Shown here piece after piece: positions 30,618-41,731 of a stretch of DNA of 57,104 nucleotides (its first letter is position 1; each line of letters begins with the position of its first letter). Position numbers and translations under genes: made by a program. The notes beneath the pieces were generated by a model. The model saw only the letters and a program-made list of their open reading frames with translations, was not told the origin of the DNA and made no database searches. Origin of the DNA: Perkinsus marinus ATCC 50983 (lineage: Eukaryota > Perkinsozoa > Perkinsida > Perkinsidae); the NCBI RefSeq assembly GCF_000006405.1, contig NW_003215497.1:1-57104 (forward strand), read 5' to 3'.

Positions 30618-33600
30618 ATGACTGGGGACATTATAGCAGGGTCACAGGCTAAAATCCATAGTCTGGAGCACCCACGGAACACCTGGCTGAACGGTCGTCT
30701 TGGCCTCGTTGAGGAGGTAGGTCCTCCATGCGATGTAGCGATGGTACGGTAGGGATGTAGGTGCAGGAAGACGGCTTCGTTGTGTTCACTCTCAAGGAGC
30801 TGCATCCTCATCGAGGTGCTATAATACCATGCTCACTGACGTTATTGAGCTCACGAAATCAGGTAGCCTCCCGGAAGCCGAACCGCAACGTATTCGACTG
30901 CACTCTCGGAATTTGGAACCCTTCGCTGGTCCACAAACGGAGTTGGCGATGGAGGGCGATTTGGAAATCCATCAAGGTATGATCCGCCGCTATTGCTAGT
31001 ACTGAGGTGTCGGGTCTATCTAAGGATGCAAGGCGCGGATCACTGGTCTGGTGAAACACAGCGGATTCAATGGCGTAGAATGTATAGTGGATAAGTGGCA
31101 TATGGACAAGGAAAGGTACACTACTAGTCGAGTACCCCATGGGGCCGACAATAGATTGGAGCCCCTCTCATCTACTACTTCAATTGGTCAGGTGGATAGT
31201 ACGTCTGCAAGGGTCTCCTGACAAGCGAGTACTTGTACGTGAGCGCAATCTACAGCTTGTGGACGGTCTCAAGAACGAAGACAAAGTTGCCAGCGAGTAA
31301 TCCAACTCACTGCTGCTTTCCATATACCATCACTCGTGCCTCCCACAGGGTCCTGAAACCCCAGTTCTGGAAAGATGCAGTGCCAGACCCATCTGATCCA
31401 CGTTCTCTTATCGGTCGCTACGTTAAAAGGACCTTTAGTGGTACTCCCGTGTATGGGAAGATCCTCCGATGGTAGTGTGGGCGCGCTGGTGATTACAGTA
31501 TACCTCATTATAGGTATGGCCCTCGTCTGGGTTTCTTCATCCGATATGAAGACGGCGAAAGCGAGCACTGCTCGGTCAGTGCTGTGAGACGCATCATCAT
31601 CCGGAGTCAAACTCCGGATATCTCTCTGCAAGACCGACGGCTGGCTGATCGGAAAATTGGAGAATACCCATCGAGGTGGCGACATTGTCGTACACGATCT
31701 GATTTACGACTGTGCCGTTGTTACTCAGTCCGTCATCAAGCTCATCATCAGAATCAGGAGAGGGACACTCTAGTACGGCACGGAAACGACGGTTGAGGTC
31801 GCCTCCCATAGCGAGGCCTAAGGTGGGGTAGCCCCTATCGCCTCTGTAGAGCTCTATCTCAGTGGTGTAGGTGCTGCGAAAGCTCTCGACAACTGAGCGT
31901 GTCCCTAGAGCTGGGCAATGGGTGGACCGTGACGACCTCCCAGCCAAGTACAGAACTGTTCTTGATCAAAGTTGATGTCATCTCCGCTCAGGTCCGTGTA
32001 TGACTTGGTCAGTGATGGGCCGATCGATAGACCCTTGTTGTTGTATAATCCACTGTTCATTAAACATAATGGTGGGGCTCAGGACAAGCACGGCAGGTAG
32101 CGCTCGCCCCGGGTGTGCGATCAGCAACAATAACATTTGCGGTACTTCAGATGGGTACGCAGTATCAAACGAGTGTTGCAGACTCGAAAACGTTATATCG
32201 TGCCAGACTGTAAGGAATCTCTATGGGACTCCTGTGCATGGGCGGACAGTGTGTCCAGTCCTGTCACCATCCCTGATGTAGACAAGACGCACCGTCGTCG
32301 AGGTGTTATCACCTATACAGGTCCTCGTTACTAACATACACTCTAAACGCTACCTCCATGATTTGGTTTCTATTGATAATTATCTACAACAACAAGTGGA
32401 GCTCAAAGACAAGCCTCTAGAGGAAATAGCCGACAGTGAGCTCCCTGTAGGACGACAGGCTCATCTCCCTCTCCTCACCATCCATCCCAGGTCGTAGATT
32501 TGTGCTCTAAACGTTGCGCCAGACTTGTCGGAAGAGCACTCACATTATGGCCAGGGGAATGCTGTATGGATCCCTATACTCTAAAGGCCGCCCTCCTCCG
32601 TTGTGGTATGATGCGGGATGCCCTTGTGGCGGTGAGGCCCTTCTGTTAGCCCCAGTTGAAGACCCTACTCAGTTAGGTCCTCTCTGGTAGTGTCCCTACA
32701 GCGTTTGTCCTGGCTCGTCCGGCATGCCATCATGTACCATATCGTGTGAAATCGGAAGATATCCACATCGAAGATGTAAGGACCGTCTCTCACAGCTTTT
32801 CCTATAGGGCCGCTGCTTCTACCAGGACATGCCCGAATTGAACGTCGTCGTCGAGTCGCCCGCCATCAAGTTCATGAACTCGCCACAGAACAAGGGTGCT
32901 AGAACTGCAGAGGGTGTGTCCATCGCTGGGATGTACGGCGCTGATGTTGCGGGAGAGGCAGTCACATATAAGTTGCCAGATGTGAAGGGTGTCGAGAGCA
33001 AGCTGATAACGATTACATGCTCAATTGTGACCGGGAGGGCTGCAGTAAGAGTTGGCATGTATACTGCCTCCCCGACCCTCTGCCGAAATCCATCCTAAAG
33101 AGGCCGGAGTTCATGTCTAGAAATTGGTAAGCAATTGGTGTCGACGTGCTTCCCTCAGTTGTTCATGATGGTGTCCTGAGGTACTGTCCAGCTTGTCTGG
33201 AGGCTCCTGGGCTCATCAAGCCGCAGGAAGCTGATGAGATGAGAGCATTCGTGGCCTCGTTAGTGGAGAACTCTGTGGATGAATCGGGCAAGTTTTGGTA
33301 TGGCCACAGGATATGTTATTTCTCGGTGATAGTGATTCCCGGCATGAACCTAGCGAGCTCAGAACTGGATGATGATGCTGTGGATTCCGACATTGCTCAG
33401 TCGGACATGTCCGAGAACGCCCCCTTGATGGGTTCTGCCATGAACATCAAGCCTGGTGACGAGGTGATCCATACCCGTCGCCGTTATAGTCGAGACCTTC
33501 CTTTGCGTAGTTGTCTCTGGGCTTCTGTTTCGTCAACGCCGTTGCATACGCCATTAAGGTGGCGCAAGCGGCGGCGGTCCACGAGGGCCGTAGAATTAAA

Positions 33601-34632
33601 TTTGCGATACTAGACGTCGACGTAAGATGACGATCTGGATAGGAGGCCGATTGTTGAAGGCTGCCACGTTAGGTCCATCATGGTAACGGTAACGAGTCTG
33701 CTTTCTATCGAGATGCGGACGTCTTGCACATGTCAATCCATCGATGGGGTAAATCCCGAGATGGTGGTATCATCATGCCGGGCACGGGGGCCCATACGGA
33801 CCTTGGTGAGTGATAAACGATAACATCTCTCGAAGATTGGAAACAGGTCGGCAAGCATCTGGTGCCCGTGGGATGAACCTCAATTTCGAAATGCGAGAAG
33901 GCGATGGTGATAGGGAATACACTGATGTGGTGACCCAGATCACTCGCCCGGTCCTGGAGCAATGGAAGCCCGATATATTAGTAGGGTCCAGGTCTGCAAG
34001 GAGACTTTTGAACCTTCGTCGTGGCTCAGTTGTTGCTATGTGGTTTCGATGCGCTCGACCATTCACAGTCACAATTCAAGTTCCAGGGGCCGGGGATGGA
34101 CTGTCGCTTGTCACCCGATTGGTGAGTAGACCTTCCTACAATGGCGAGACGTTCCACTATCATCAGGTATGGATGGTTGTATCCATATGTGGCCTCCTGC
34201 CTCGACCACGGTAAAGTAATATGCTGCGCGGAAGGAGGGTGAGTTCCCCATGCCCAGTAGCCTCCACCAGCCACGTCTAGATATGATCCGAAGATGACCG
34301 GTCCGGCCGGGGGTAGTCTAGTCCGCAGCATTCTGGACTATACTGAAGCTACACGTAATGCGGAAGATCTAGATAAAGCTCGTCGAGCAGCGCTGGAGTC
34401 TCTACCGAAGTGTCTCAAGCCCATAACGGACTGGGTAAGATGCTCCTCCCTCGTCGGCGCTGATGCTGGACGTGCTGAATTCTGTGTGGTTTCGGGTGGG
34501 GAAGCCCCGGCGTCATATAGACCCTTCAGGGAATGTATTGTTTCGGCTTATGATGATTGCCTTTGCATCTCTGCAGGGACGACAGCAAGTTTGGCTACGA
34601 CATCTCCATACCAGAAAAGTGGTGTTCCATGA
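30618..34632 (+). CDS. Histone deacetylase with Tudor-like N-terminus and internal PHD finger
   Basis: This is a probable chromatin-modifying enzyme that removes acetyl groups from histone lysines. The ATG at 30618 begins MTGDIIAGSQAKIH. The N-terminal third has segments like chromatin-reader barrels (LIGRYVKRTFSGTPVYGKI; PRLGFFIRYEDGESEHCSV). Deacetylase blocks follow in family order: NIHSKRYLHDLVS, MDPYTLKAALLRCGMMRDAL, LARPACHHVPY, then GFCFVNAVAYAIKVAQAAA, FAILDVDVHHGNGNESAFYR (after a short intron), DADVLHMSIHRWG, MPGTGAHTDLG, MNLNFEMREGDGDREY, PDILLLCGFDALDHS and AEGGYDPK. The His-His pair, DVH zinc site and GGY tyrosine are kept. Between the HH motif and GFCF lies a PHD finger, CEGC...MLNCDREGCSKSWHVYCLPDP and CPAC (about 33000-33200). 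The C-terminal end is uncertain, and the stop used may not be the true one. Confidence 0.82.
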
Positions 34633-35719
34633 AGCTGGCTGGGCTGGCATTGACACCGAAGAGACTCTGCCTCCTCGTTCAACGGTGCCGAAAGCTTCCA
34701 ACGATCAACTGTAGAAATGTTTTCATACATATACTGTGTAGTGTTCCTGAGGGGGTCACCAAATCCATGATGTTGCCACTGTTGGGAGGACTCTCGAAGT
34801 GCACTTGTATGAGCAGCAACCCATGAAAAAAACATCGTACCGAAGAAGAAACATCTGTTATTTTTCAACGGCATGCTCGTATCACTTTAACAAATTCTCC
34901 TTGCTCAGAACCCTCTGATCCAAAATTCTATCTTACAATGATTTCTCCATTCCCACGTTTATTGATCCAGGGGGCACTAATAGAGCCGCTCTACCATAGC
35001 TGCAAAGTGAGGGTAAACAGGAGGCGTGACGCGAGCGGTCGAGCGACGATGACACGACTGAATCGTGTCATCGTCGCCTTAGCAGCTTAAGTAGCCTAGC
35101 AGCAATAGACCTTAGCGAGCTTCAGAGTAGGCAAACTGTGATCTGATCCGTATCTCGCGACAGAAGCTAATACTAGAAGACACATTACTAGGACACAACA
35201 TAGCATGTTTTTCGGGAAAGCGCAACACGGCAAACTGTTCCACGTATAAAACAGATGGAACTCCATTGCGGTTCAGCATATGGGATCTACTGCAATTCCA
35301 GCAGTCAGTACTGGCATTCCAATTCTTCAACGGTTAGGCAGTGCAACAGTGTCAATCTTCCATGACTCAAACGAAATACAAATGCCTCGAAATTTACTAA
35401 AGAACTACGAGGAACTCTTTCGCAGAGCAGTACAACGGACGAGGGGTGATAGGCTATAGCAACGGACCTCTGTCCAAACAAATCAGTGATCTCAACTCCC
35501 TATGTTAGAGGGAATGCTGAATACATATTAACTACACATACAGTCCGGAGTCGCCGAGTCGATAAAATCCCTGCTAGAGAACCAGTGCGCGTCACTGAGA
35601 AGCGTCAGGCTCGATCACGGGGCAACTCGGCGGAATTACGAGGAGCGATTCATGTGATTACCACAATGATCACAACATGATATACGAAATAAGATTAGAA
35701 GGAACAAGATGGGCGGCGA
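34633..35719. other. Intergenic region with strong hairpin
   Basis: This is about 1.1 kb between the end assigned to the deacetylase gene and the TauE gene stop. The first 200 bases may still hold the deacetylase C-terminal exon or 3' UTR. No other gene is supported. The only clear structure is the 15-base hairpin at 35043-35077. Confidence 0.5.
35043..35077. repeat. Perfect hairpin, 15-base arms
   Basis: The arms 35043-35057 (GCGACGATGACACGA) and 35063-35077 (TCGTGTCATCGTCGC) are perfect reverse complements around the 5-base loop CTGAA. It lies between convergent genes. Confidence 0.9.
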
Positions 35720-37193
35720 TCAGCAGAAGTTACCGAACTGAGCAACGTCTTCGCCGTTACGGGCATCGTTTACTGCAGAAATGATACCAGTAGAAATAGT
35801 GATGATCCCGCCTATAGCCACCATAGCTGCGAGCAGTAGGACAAGTATACTGAGGCGTCCTGTCTTTGCTATTAGTTTTGCTACTATGGTCTTGCCCAAT
35901 AGAGCACCAGCGAATGGTAAGACGACGATCCACAAATTCGAAGCGGGAGGAAAGTAACCACCCAATGCGAATGATAGAGCCGTTCCTGAGTGAGAACTAG
36001 TGAAGCTTGCGCTCGCATCAGAGGGTTCCTAATTACTGCTGCTCGTGGCAAATATGACAACTGTGGCAGTGGCAGTAGCCTGCTTGGGGTCGAGGCCAAG
36101 GGAGAGGACAACTCGGATGATGAAAAGTGCTCCAGCTGTCCCAATGATGGAGGAGAGCAGGCCGATGACTGACAGGAAAGGATACTGACCTCGCGAACTT
36201 AGGCGCTCGGGGAATGAATGCGATACTTGAATTTGAGAATAGGAGAAGGCCTGACAGTAGCTTGTTAGAACTAAATTCGACTCCTACCGATAGTGCTAGT
36301 CATCAGGACGAGGCCGATCTTGACAGCGCCTGGGGAGCGTTCTACGGCCACATAACAAGTAGGAATGAGAAGGAGTATGACCACTTGCAGCGCCGCGAGC
36401 CCCCAAAAAGCTACCTCACAGTATGGGATTCCAACCACACCTGAAGAGGCAACCTGTAGCCCTAGTTCGAAAGTTCTATAGGACTTTGAGCGATAGGAAC
36501 AACCGTCCAAGCGCCGCAGTCTATCGGAATACTACTCTGCGTGGCCGAGTTCCCTTTGAGAGGAGGGAAAATGAGGCACACTGCCCATATCAAAGCGACG
36601 ATACTTGTGTACGCTATGAGCTTCTTCCTGTTTGGCATCTCCAGAAGGGGTGGGATTTCTTGAGCCACTTCTGAGGATCTACTCGAATCAGTAGAGTCCC
36701 CCACAGGGATCTGTCTTTTAGCCCGCGTCTCTGCTTTCCACAGTTTGATGCCTTTCTTGCAGGCCATGAAGCTCCCCAGACACGCGTAACAGAAATATAA
36801 AATCAGTATGAACAGTGATGGGAGCCAGGAAAAGATGTAGACGCCGATGAGCGAGCCGATGACTGTGCATGGAATGATGAGGATTACAAAGGGCCACACT
36901 ATGAGGGCCTTGGACTCGTTCCTCGCACGGTATTGCTCGAAGAAGTTGAATAGAATCTGAGAGGATGGGCCTAACGATGATGCCAGGAGGTCCGCCCTTA
37001 CCGCAGCTAATGAAGCTGAGGCGATCAATGCCTGGCTCAAGGCGGTTGCCTCCTTTAGAGGAACTTTGCCGATGAGTCGAAGTACCGGGACGAATAAGAC
37101 GCCACCACCGATGCCCGAGGGCATGCAGAGGAGTGCGATGACGAATATGAGGGGAGCAACTGCTCCCATGTTCTCGATTGGAGGAGCCGCCAT
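35720..37193 (-). CDS. TauE/SafE family membrane transporter, copy A
   Basis: Members of this family move sulfite, sulfonates or other small anions across membranes; the substrate here cannot be told. The start MAAPPIENMGAVAPLIFVIA is at 37193. The first exon (to about 36500) carries the first TauE half: ALLCMPSGIGGGVLFVPVL, KEATALSQALIASASLAAV and a cluster of hydrophobic helices. A hydrophilic loop of about 45 residues (KAETRAKRQIPVGDSTDSS) comes before a further helix. The second half follows after short introns and ends with GGYFPPASNLWIVVLPFAGALLG, a last helix pair and AQFGNFC. The two-half layout with a Gly-rich first helix fits TauE. A paralogue lies upstream on the same strand. Confidence 0.85.
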
Positions 37194-38449
37194 ATTACTA
37201 ATTCATACACCTCCCTACAGCCAGCCTTGATGATTCCCCTAGATGATAAATGATGGCTTATGTGTGTTTCAAAACTCATCTTCGGCCGTAGATGAGGCCT
37301 GCGCCAAAATCATGATAGCAGGAGCACTGATGCACTAGATTCTCGACACAAGAGAGAGTCAATCCTTGTTAAGGCAGAAAGAAATATTTCTCCGACCAGA
37401 TGAACATGATGATACTCGGGCGTAGACTGCGAGGAATTGAAATGGAATAGCTTTATTCCACTATGAGCACGTACATATACTAGCAGGTTTAGGGTAGGTT
37501 CTGTGCCTCAGAATAACACCTTTGCTAACACGTTTTTTGACAAAGCTTTGGCATTAAACACTGTCTCACTGTTAAACGTCCTCTGCTCATGGAGCGTTCT
37601 TATCTTGGCAAATTATCGCCCTTGCGAGAGCACTGACTCTATCGAGGGGGTGAGCAGGGGATCATCCAGGAGCCTATAATGTTCCCGAGGGAACTCATTT
37701 TGATTTTTCCACGGATGGCTAGGAACACATCCTTCAATGTGAATACAATCACATTAGGAACATTTCGCCGTTGTTACGAAACTCTAGGGAACGTTAATCA
37801 CAAAGCTGCATGGATCCCTGGGGGTGAGTGTCACCATTATAGTGTTCACCTTGCGGTTGGATGTCTGTCAGGCAGGTCTGAATAGATTGACAAAGAGGAG
37901 AAAAGTCTCACGGGAAATCAACGGACATTATGCACGGACGAGCAAGTATATCTCATCACTCAACCCAATGCATGCATACCATGTCTTTTCCTAATCGCTG
38001 ACTACCAAAACTATTTGGTCATCCTACTCAAAACTGATCGCTATAAACGTATTGTATGTGGAGCAGACCTGCTCGGTCACTGTCGAGTTTCATCGTTGAT
38101 AATACCGCTCCAGTTTGGTGGATTCATGAATGACTCCCTCAAGTCGATACAAGGAACGGGGGAGTTGCGATGCGTTTCTTTCCACCCAACTGGTATATAT
38201 TCATAGCAGATCTTCTCATATCAGATCTATATACCGGATCTTCTAGTGACGTACAACGCAACATGCTGTATCCATTGCTAGTGAATGAAAAGACAGAGCG
38301 AACTGATGTCTTGAAGTTGATGTTCGGTGTATCAGCAGATGGATAAAGATATCACTAGACAACAGGCAATAGACCTCACGAAAAGTGATATAAAAACAAT
38401 CATCAGACTGAGGCCCTGTTTTGGTATATAATAGTCAATGAAGGGTAAC
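37194..38449. other. Intergenic region between TauE copies
   Basis: There are 1,256 bases between the two transporter genes with no supported coding sequence. The only small structure noted is a 7-base inverted repeat around 37737 (AATGTGA/TCACATT). Confidence 0.5.
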
Positions 38450-40011
38450 TTAGCATAAAGTACCGAAACTGAGCGGGCTCTCTCCGCGTCTATACTGCGA
38501 GATGACATTCACTATCCCCGTTGTGAAGATCACCATTGCGCCTGTCATGGCTAAAGCGGCCAAAAGGAGAGCGAGGAAACTCAGTCTGCGGCTCCATAAG
38601 AGCAATCTAGATAGGAGCAAGTCGCCGAGTAAGGCCCCGAAAAACGGCAGAACTGCGATCCACATATCAGAGGCAGCGGGCAGGAAGCCCCCGAGGCCAA
38701 AAGACAACGCCAAACCTGACATGCATCCATCCTTCGCAAGGAAATTTCTACACTCCACTTACTAGAGCTTGTGATGAGCATAACGACAGAGCCTGTCGCT
38801 GCAGCTTGTTGAGGGTTTAGCTCCATGTAAAGAAGCAACGGCGTTATCAAACTCCCACCACCCTGGCCAACCAAGGCTGCTATAAAACCGATACCTATGA
38901 TATTTCCAAGGACAAGTGCAGAGCTCTTGGCTGTTGCATTACAGAGCATAGCTCCTGAGAGCTTCACAGCCAATTTCAACATGGCTGCCGACTTGATAGC
39001 TACGACAAATAAACCGGGCACAGCCATCAGCATTATGCACACGATGACGGAGAGAGCCCAGTAGAGACCGGTGCAGTAAGGGATGCCAATGATACCTGAA
39101 ATGGGATATTATCTGAAGACTATCGTAATGGAGATGGTTGGATGGACACTTCCCTACGATATACACCAGATCAAATTCAATCCGCGTCAGCTATATACTA
39201 CAACATATGCGCTTAATTCTCCGCAGTAGTCGTCATGGTGACATCTGGCGGTCCGTTACGCAGCGAAAATGCGCGCCTCAATACACGATGAAAAGACTTG
39301 GAGAGACGAGCAGATGAAAAAGAATGTGACGTACTTGGCGTAGATGACGAGCCCAATAACAGGCGTGAGAGGATAACTGCTATCCACACAGCCAACAGAG
39401 TAGTGATGAGAATAGCCTTCTTATATTTCAGTGAAAGCGAGATGGACCGAGCTCTTGATGTCACGGACGGTAGCACTGTATCTTCAGTTACGCAGGGCGG
39501 TGGCACCACGCCTAGTTGGCCAGCACTAGACGCCCCTTCTGTCTCGGATTTCCACAAGCCTATGCCCTTCTTGAAGCCCATACATGATGCGAGAATAGCA
39601 GTGAATACATAGAGCACTAATTGGAATATTTCAGGAAGCCACGTGTAGAGATAGACCCCAAGCAAACCACCGACCACCATAGGAGGTAGCATTAATACTG
39701 CATACGGCAGATTAATAATAGACTCAACAGAACTGTTCCCATGCAATTGTATATAAACGGACGATAGAACCTGGAGAGAGCCACTGTTATCACCATCTAC
39801 CCAATGCATGAGCGCTTACTTTCGCAAGAGTCGCAGAAGCCACTAAAACCTGACTAGTGGCTGCGGCATCCCTAGCAGATAACATACCTATGATATGAAG
39901 AACGGGTACGAAGAGGGTGCCTCCTCCCATACCGGGAGGGGTACATAACAATGCGATGATGAACACGAGAGGAGCCACTGCTTCTATTGATACGATAGAC
40001 TCCGAACCCAT
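38450..40011 (-). CDS. TauE/SafE family membrane transporter, copy B
   Basis: This is a paralogue of the neighbouring transporter. The start MGSESIVSIEAVAPLVFIIA is at 40011, followed by ALLCTPPGMGGGTLFVPVLH, the same Gly-rich first helix as copy A. Next come VGGLLGVYLYTWLPEIFQLV, CMGFKKGIGLWKSE, a hydrophilic loop, then GIIGIPYC, NIIGIGFIAALVGQGGGSL, LLYMELNPQQAAATGSVVML, GGFLPAASDMWIAVLPFFGA and a final LSFGTLC. That end matches the AQFGNFC end of copy A. Several introns of about 50 bases split the frame. The family has about ten membrane helices. The two copies differ clearly in sequence, so the duplication is not recent. Confidence 0.85.
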
Positions 40012-40524
40012 TATATTAAATTGTCAAACTACAAAGCATCCATCTGTTCATGAAGAGGCGAGACCTATTTTGAACATCAATCCAATGCTCCTGGCACACT
40101 TTCTTTCTAACTTTCTATGTTGGAGCACGAGCATCTGTCTCCGAGAAGGAGGGCCTATAAGCTGCTATTCATGATTCCCCAACCGTCTACTCTCACCCCT
40201 ATTCTATATCGGAGGTACAGATGGACACAAATTGTCACTATCCGCGACCATCTAAGGTCCGGAACTCCCGGAGGCCAAGTTGAGAGATTATCGTGGGGAA
40301 ACGATCCTTCCCGAAAACTTCCGAGCCTCGGAATCCGAGTCAGTTGCGTATGACTTGGTCGTTCGGGCGCCCCGAGGATACAAGCCTAGGTTTAAACTTC
40401 AAGAATCGTCATTGTCAAGGAGTTGGTGGTCACCAAAGCGCAACAGACGGTATGAATCTGATCATCATCTAACACCTTGATTGCTCTGCAACACACAATG
40501 TCCCTTATGATCTCCAACACAAGC
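40012..40524. other. Intergenic region
   Basis: There are 513 bases upstream of TauE copy B and downstream of the histidine-rich gene. No gene is supported here. Confidence 0.45.
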
Positions 40525-41639
40525 TCACTTTATGCTAATAGTTAATACTGCATGATATCCATGATCTAACAACGTCCGCACAGAGAGAGTCATAGACAAT
40601 CGTAAACGTAGACAGCGAGCAAACGGATAGCTCACGCACCAAATTGGCGAGTCGTCTTCGGTGGTTGTGGGCAAGCCAAGGTTCTCCTGTACCACGACGA
40701 CCGGAAAGAAGGAGACGAAGCGGGTCTCAGTCGCTGCGGATGATCTGCTGTTGATGGTCTGAACAGATATCTGAACATCGAAAAACACTCCTCTAGGTGG
40801 AGTCGTGATCTAAACAGCTCACTGCTGAGCTCCAATGATCCCTCGGTGCCCGATTGGATGCTGGAGAACAACAGGCTGATGATCATGATGAATATGGCGA
40901 TGGCTAACGTGATGATGCACTGCAGTAGGATCATCTTGCGCGGTACCGGACTTGCTCGATTTCAACATCTGAAGAGAAGTGAAGCATTCGAGACATGAAG
41001 TTCATGTCATGAACGACAGAGGGCTCGGGAAAGGCGTCTCCCTCACCTTCATAGCGTCATCCATTGCCTTTTTTTCTGCCTCTCCTATTCTGGCATCTCC
41101 AGGGAGCCCATTGGAGTAGTGATGATGGTAATGATGATGATAATGGACAACTGTTGGTCCATCCTTCGGGGAGGACCGTGATTCTCCATGCACCACCAAC
41201 TCCCACGCAGGTGGCTCCCTGGCCGTTGCGTACATACCAACGGGGGCAGCGCGCGTCTTCACTACGAGGGCTCGATGTGCTGGACGTCGAACTCTCTTGA
41301 CCAGGTCTGACCCTGCGTGCCTTAGCCAGGGCGACGCTAGCCCGATCGAGCGCATCTTGAAGAGCCGAATCTTCCCCAACCAACCAGCCGCGAAAATTGC
41401 GCTGGATCGGAAGCTCGATATCGCTTGTGGGCGACTGGGGCCTCTCTTCTGACTCAACAGGGTGCCTGACAGCATTATTCAGATCCACGGATGGATTCCG
41501 TGAGAATTGCATGGGCATCTTAGTGACGCTTCGTATGTGATATGATATCATGGCTTTACCCTGCAGAGTTGAACTCAGGCGCCGCCTACCTATGTGCACT
41601 CGAGGTCTCGGTCTGGTCGACCTCACGGACGTCCTTCAT
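40525..41639 (-). CDS. Unknown protein with histidine-rich segment and one membrane helix
   Basis: No family is recognised. A likely ATG at 41639 gives MKDVREVDQTETSSAH before a short intron. The next exon is charged (NPSVDLNNAVRHPVE; VGEDSALQDALDRASVALAK), followed by VRRPAHRALVVKTRA and a cluster VVHYHHHYHHHYSNG that might bind metal. After another intron comes a single strong hydrophobic helix (LLQCIITLAIAIFIMIISLL), then a soluble tail with VFFDVQISVQTINSRSS. The splice site just before the helix is unclear, so the helix exon could belong to a separate short reading frame. The stop near 40525 is tentative. Confidence 0.45.
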
Positions 41640-41731
41640 TCCGACCTTCGATTGAGCTCCTTCACATCCTTCACTCCTGAAGATGGATAAAAACTCCTCT
41701 ATTCCAATGTCCAGGGACTGTCGCCCTACAC

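Noticed and set aside
30618-34632. Separate PHD gene between two deacetylase fragments
   Set aside because: Deacetylase motifs continue in correct order on both sides on the same strand and no start or stop is needed between them. One gene is simpler, although cDNA is needed.
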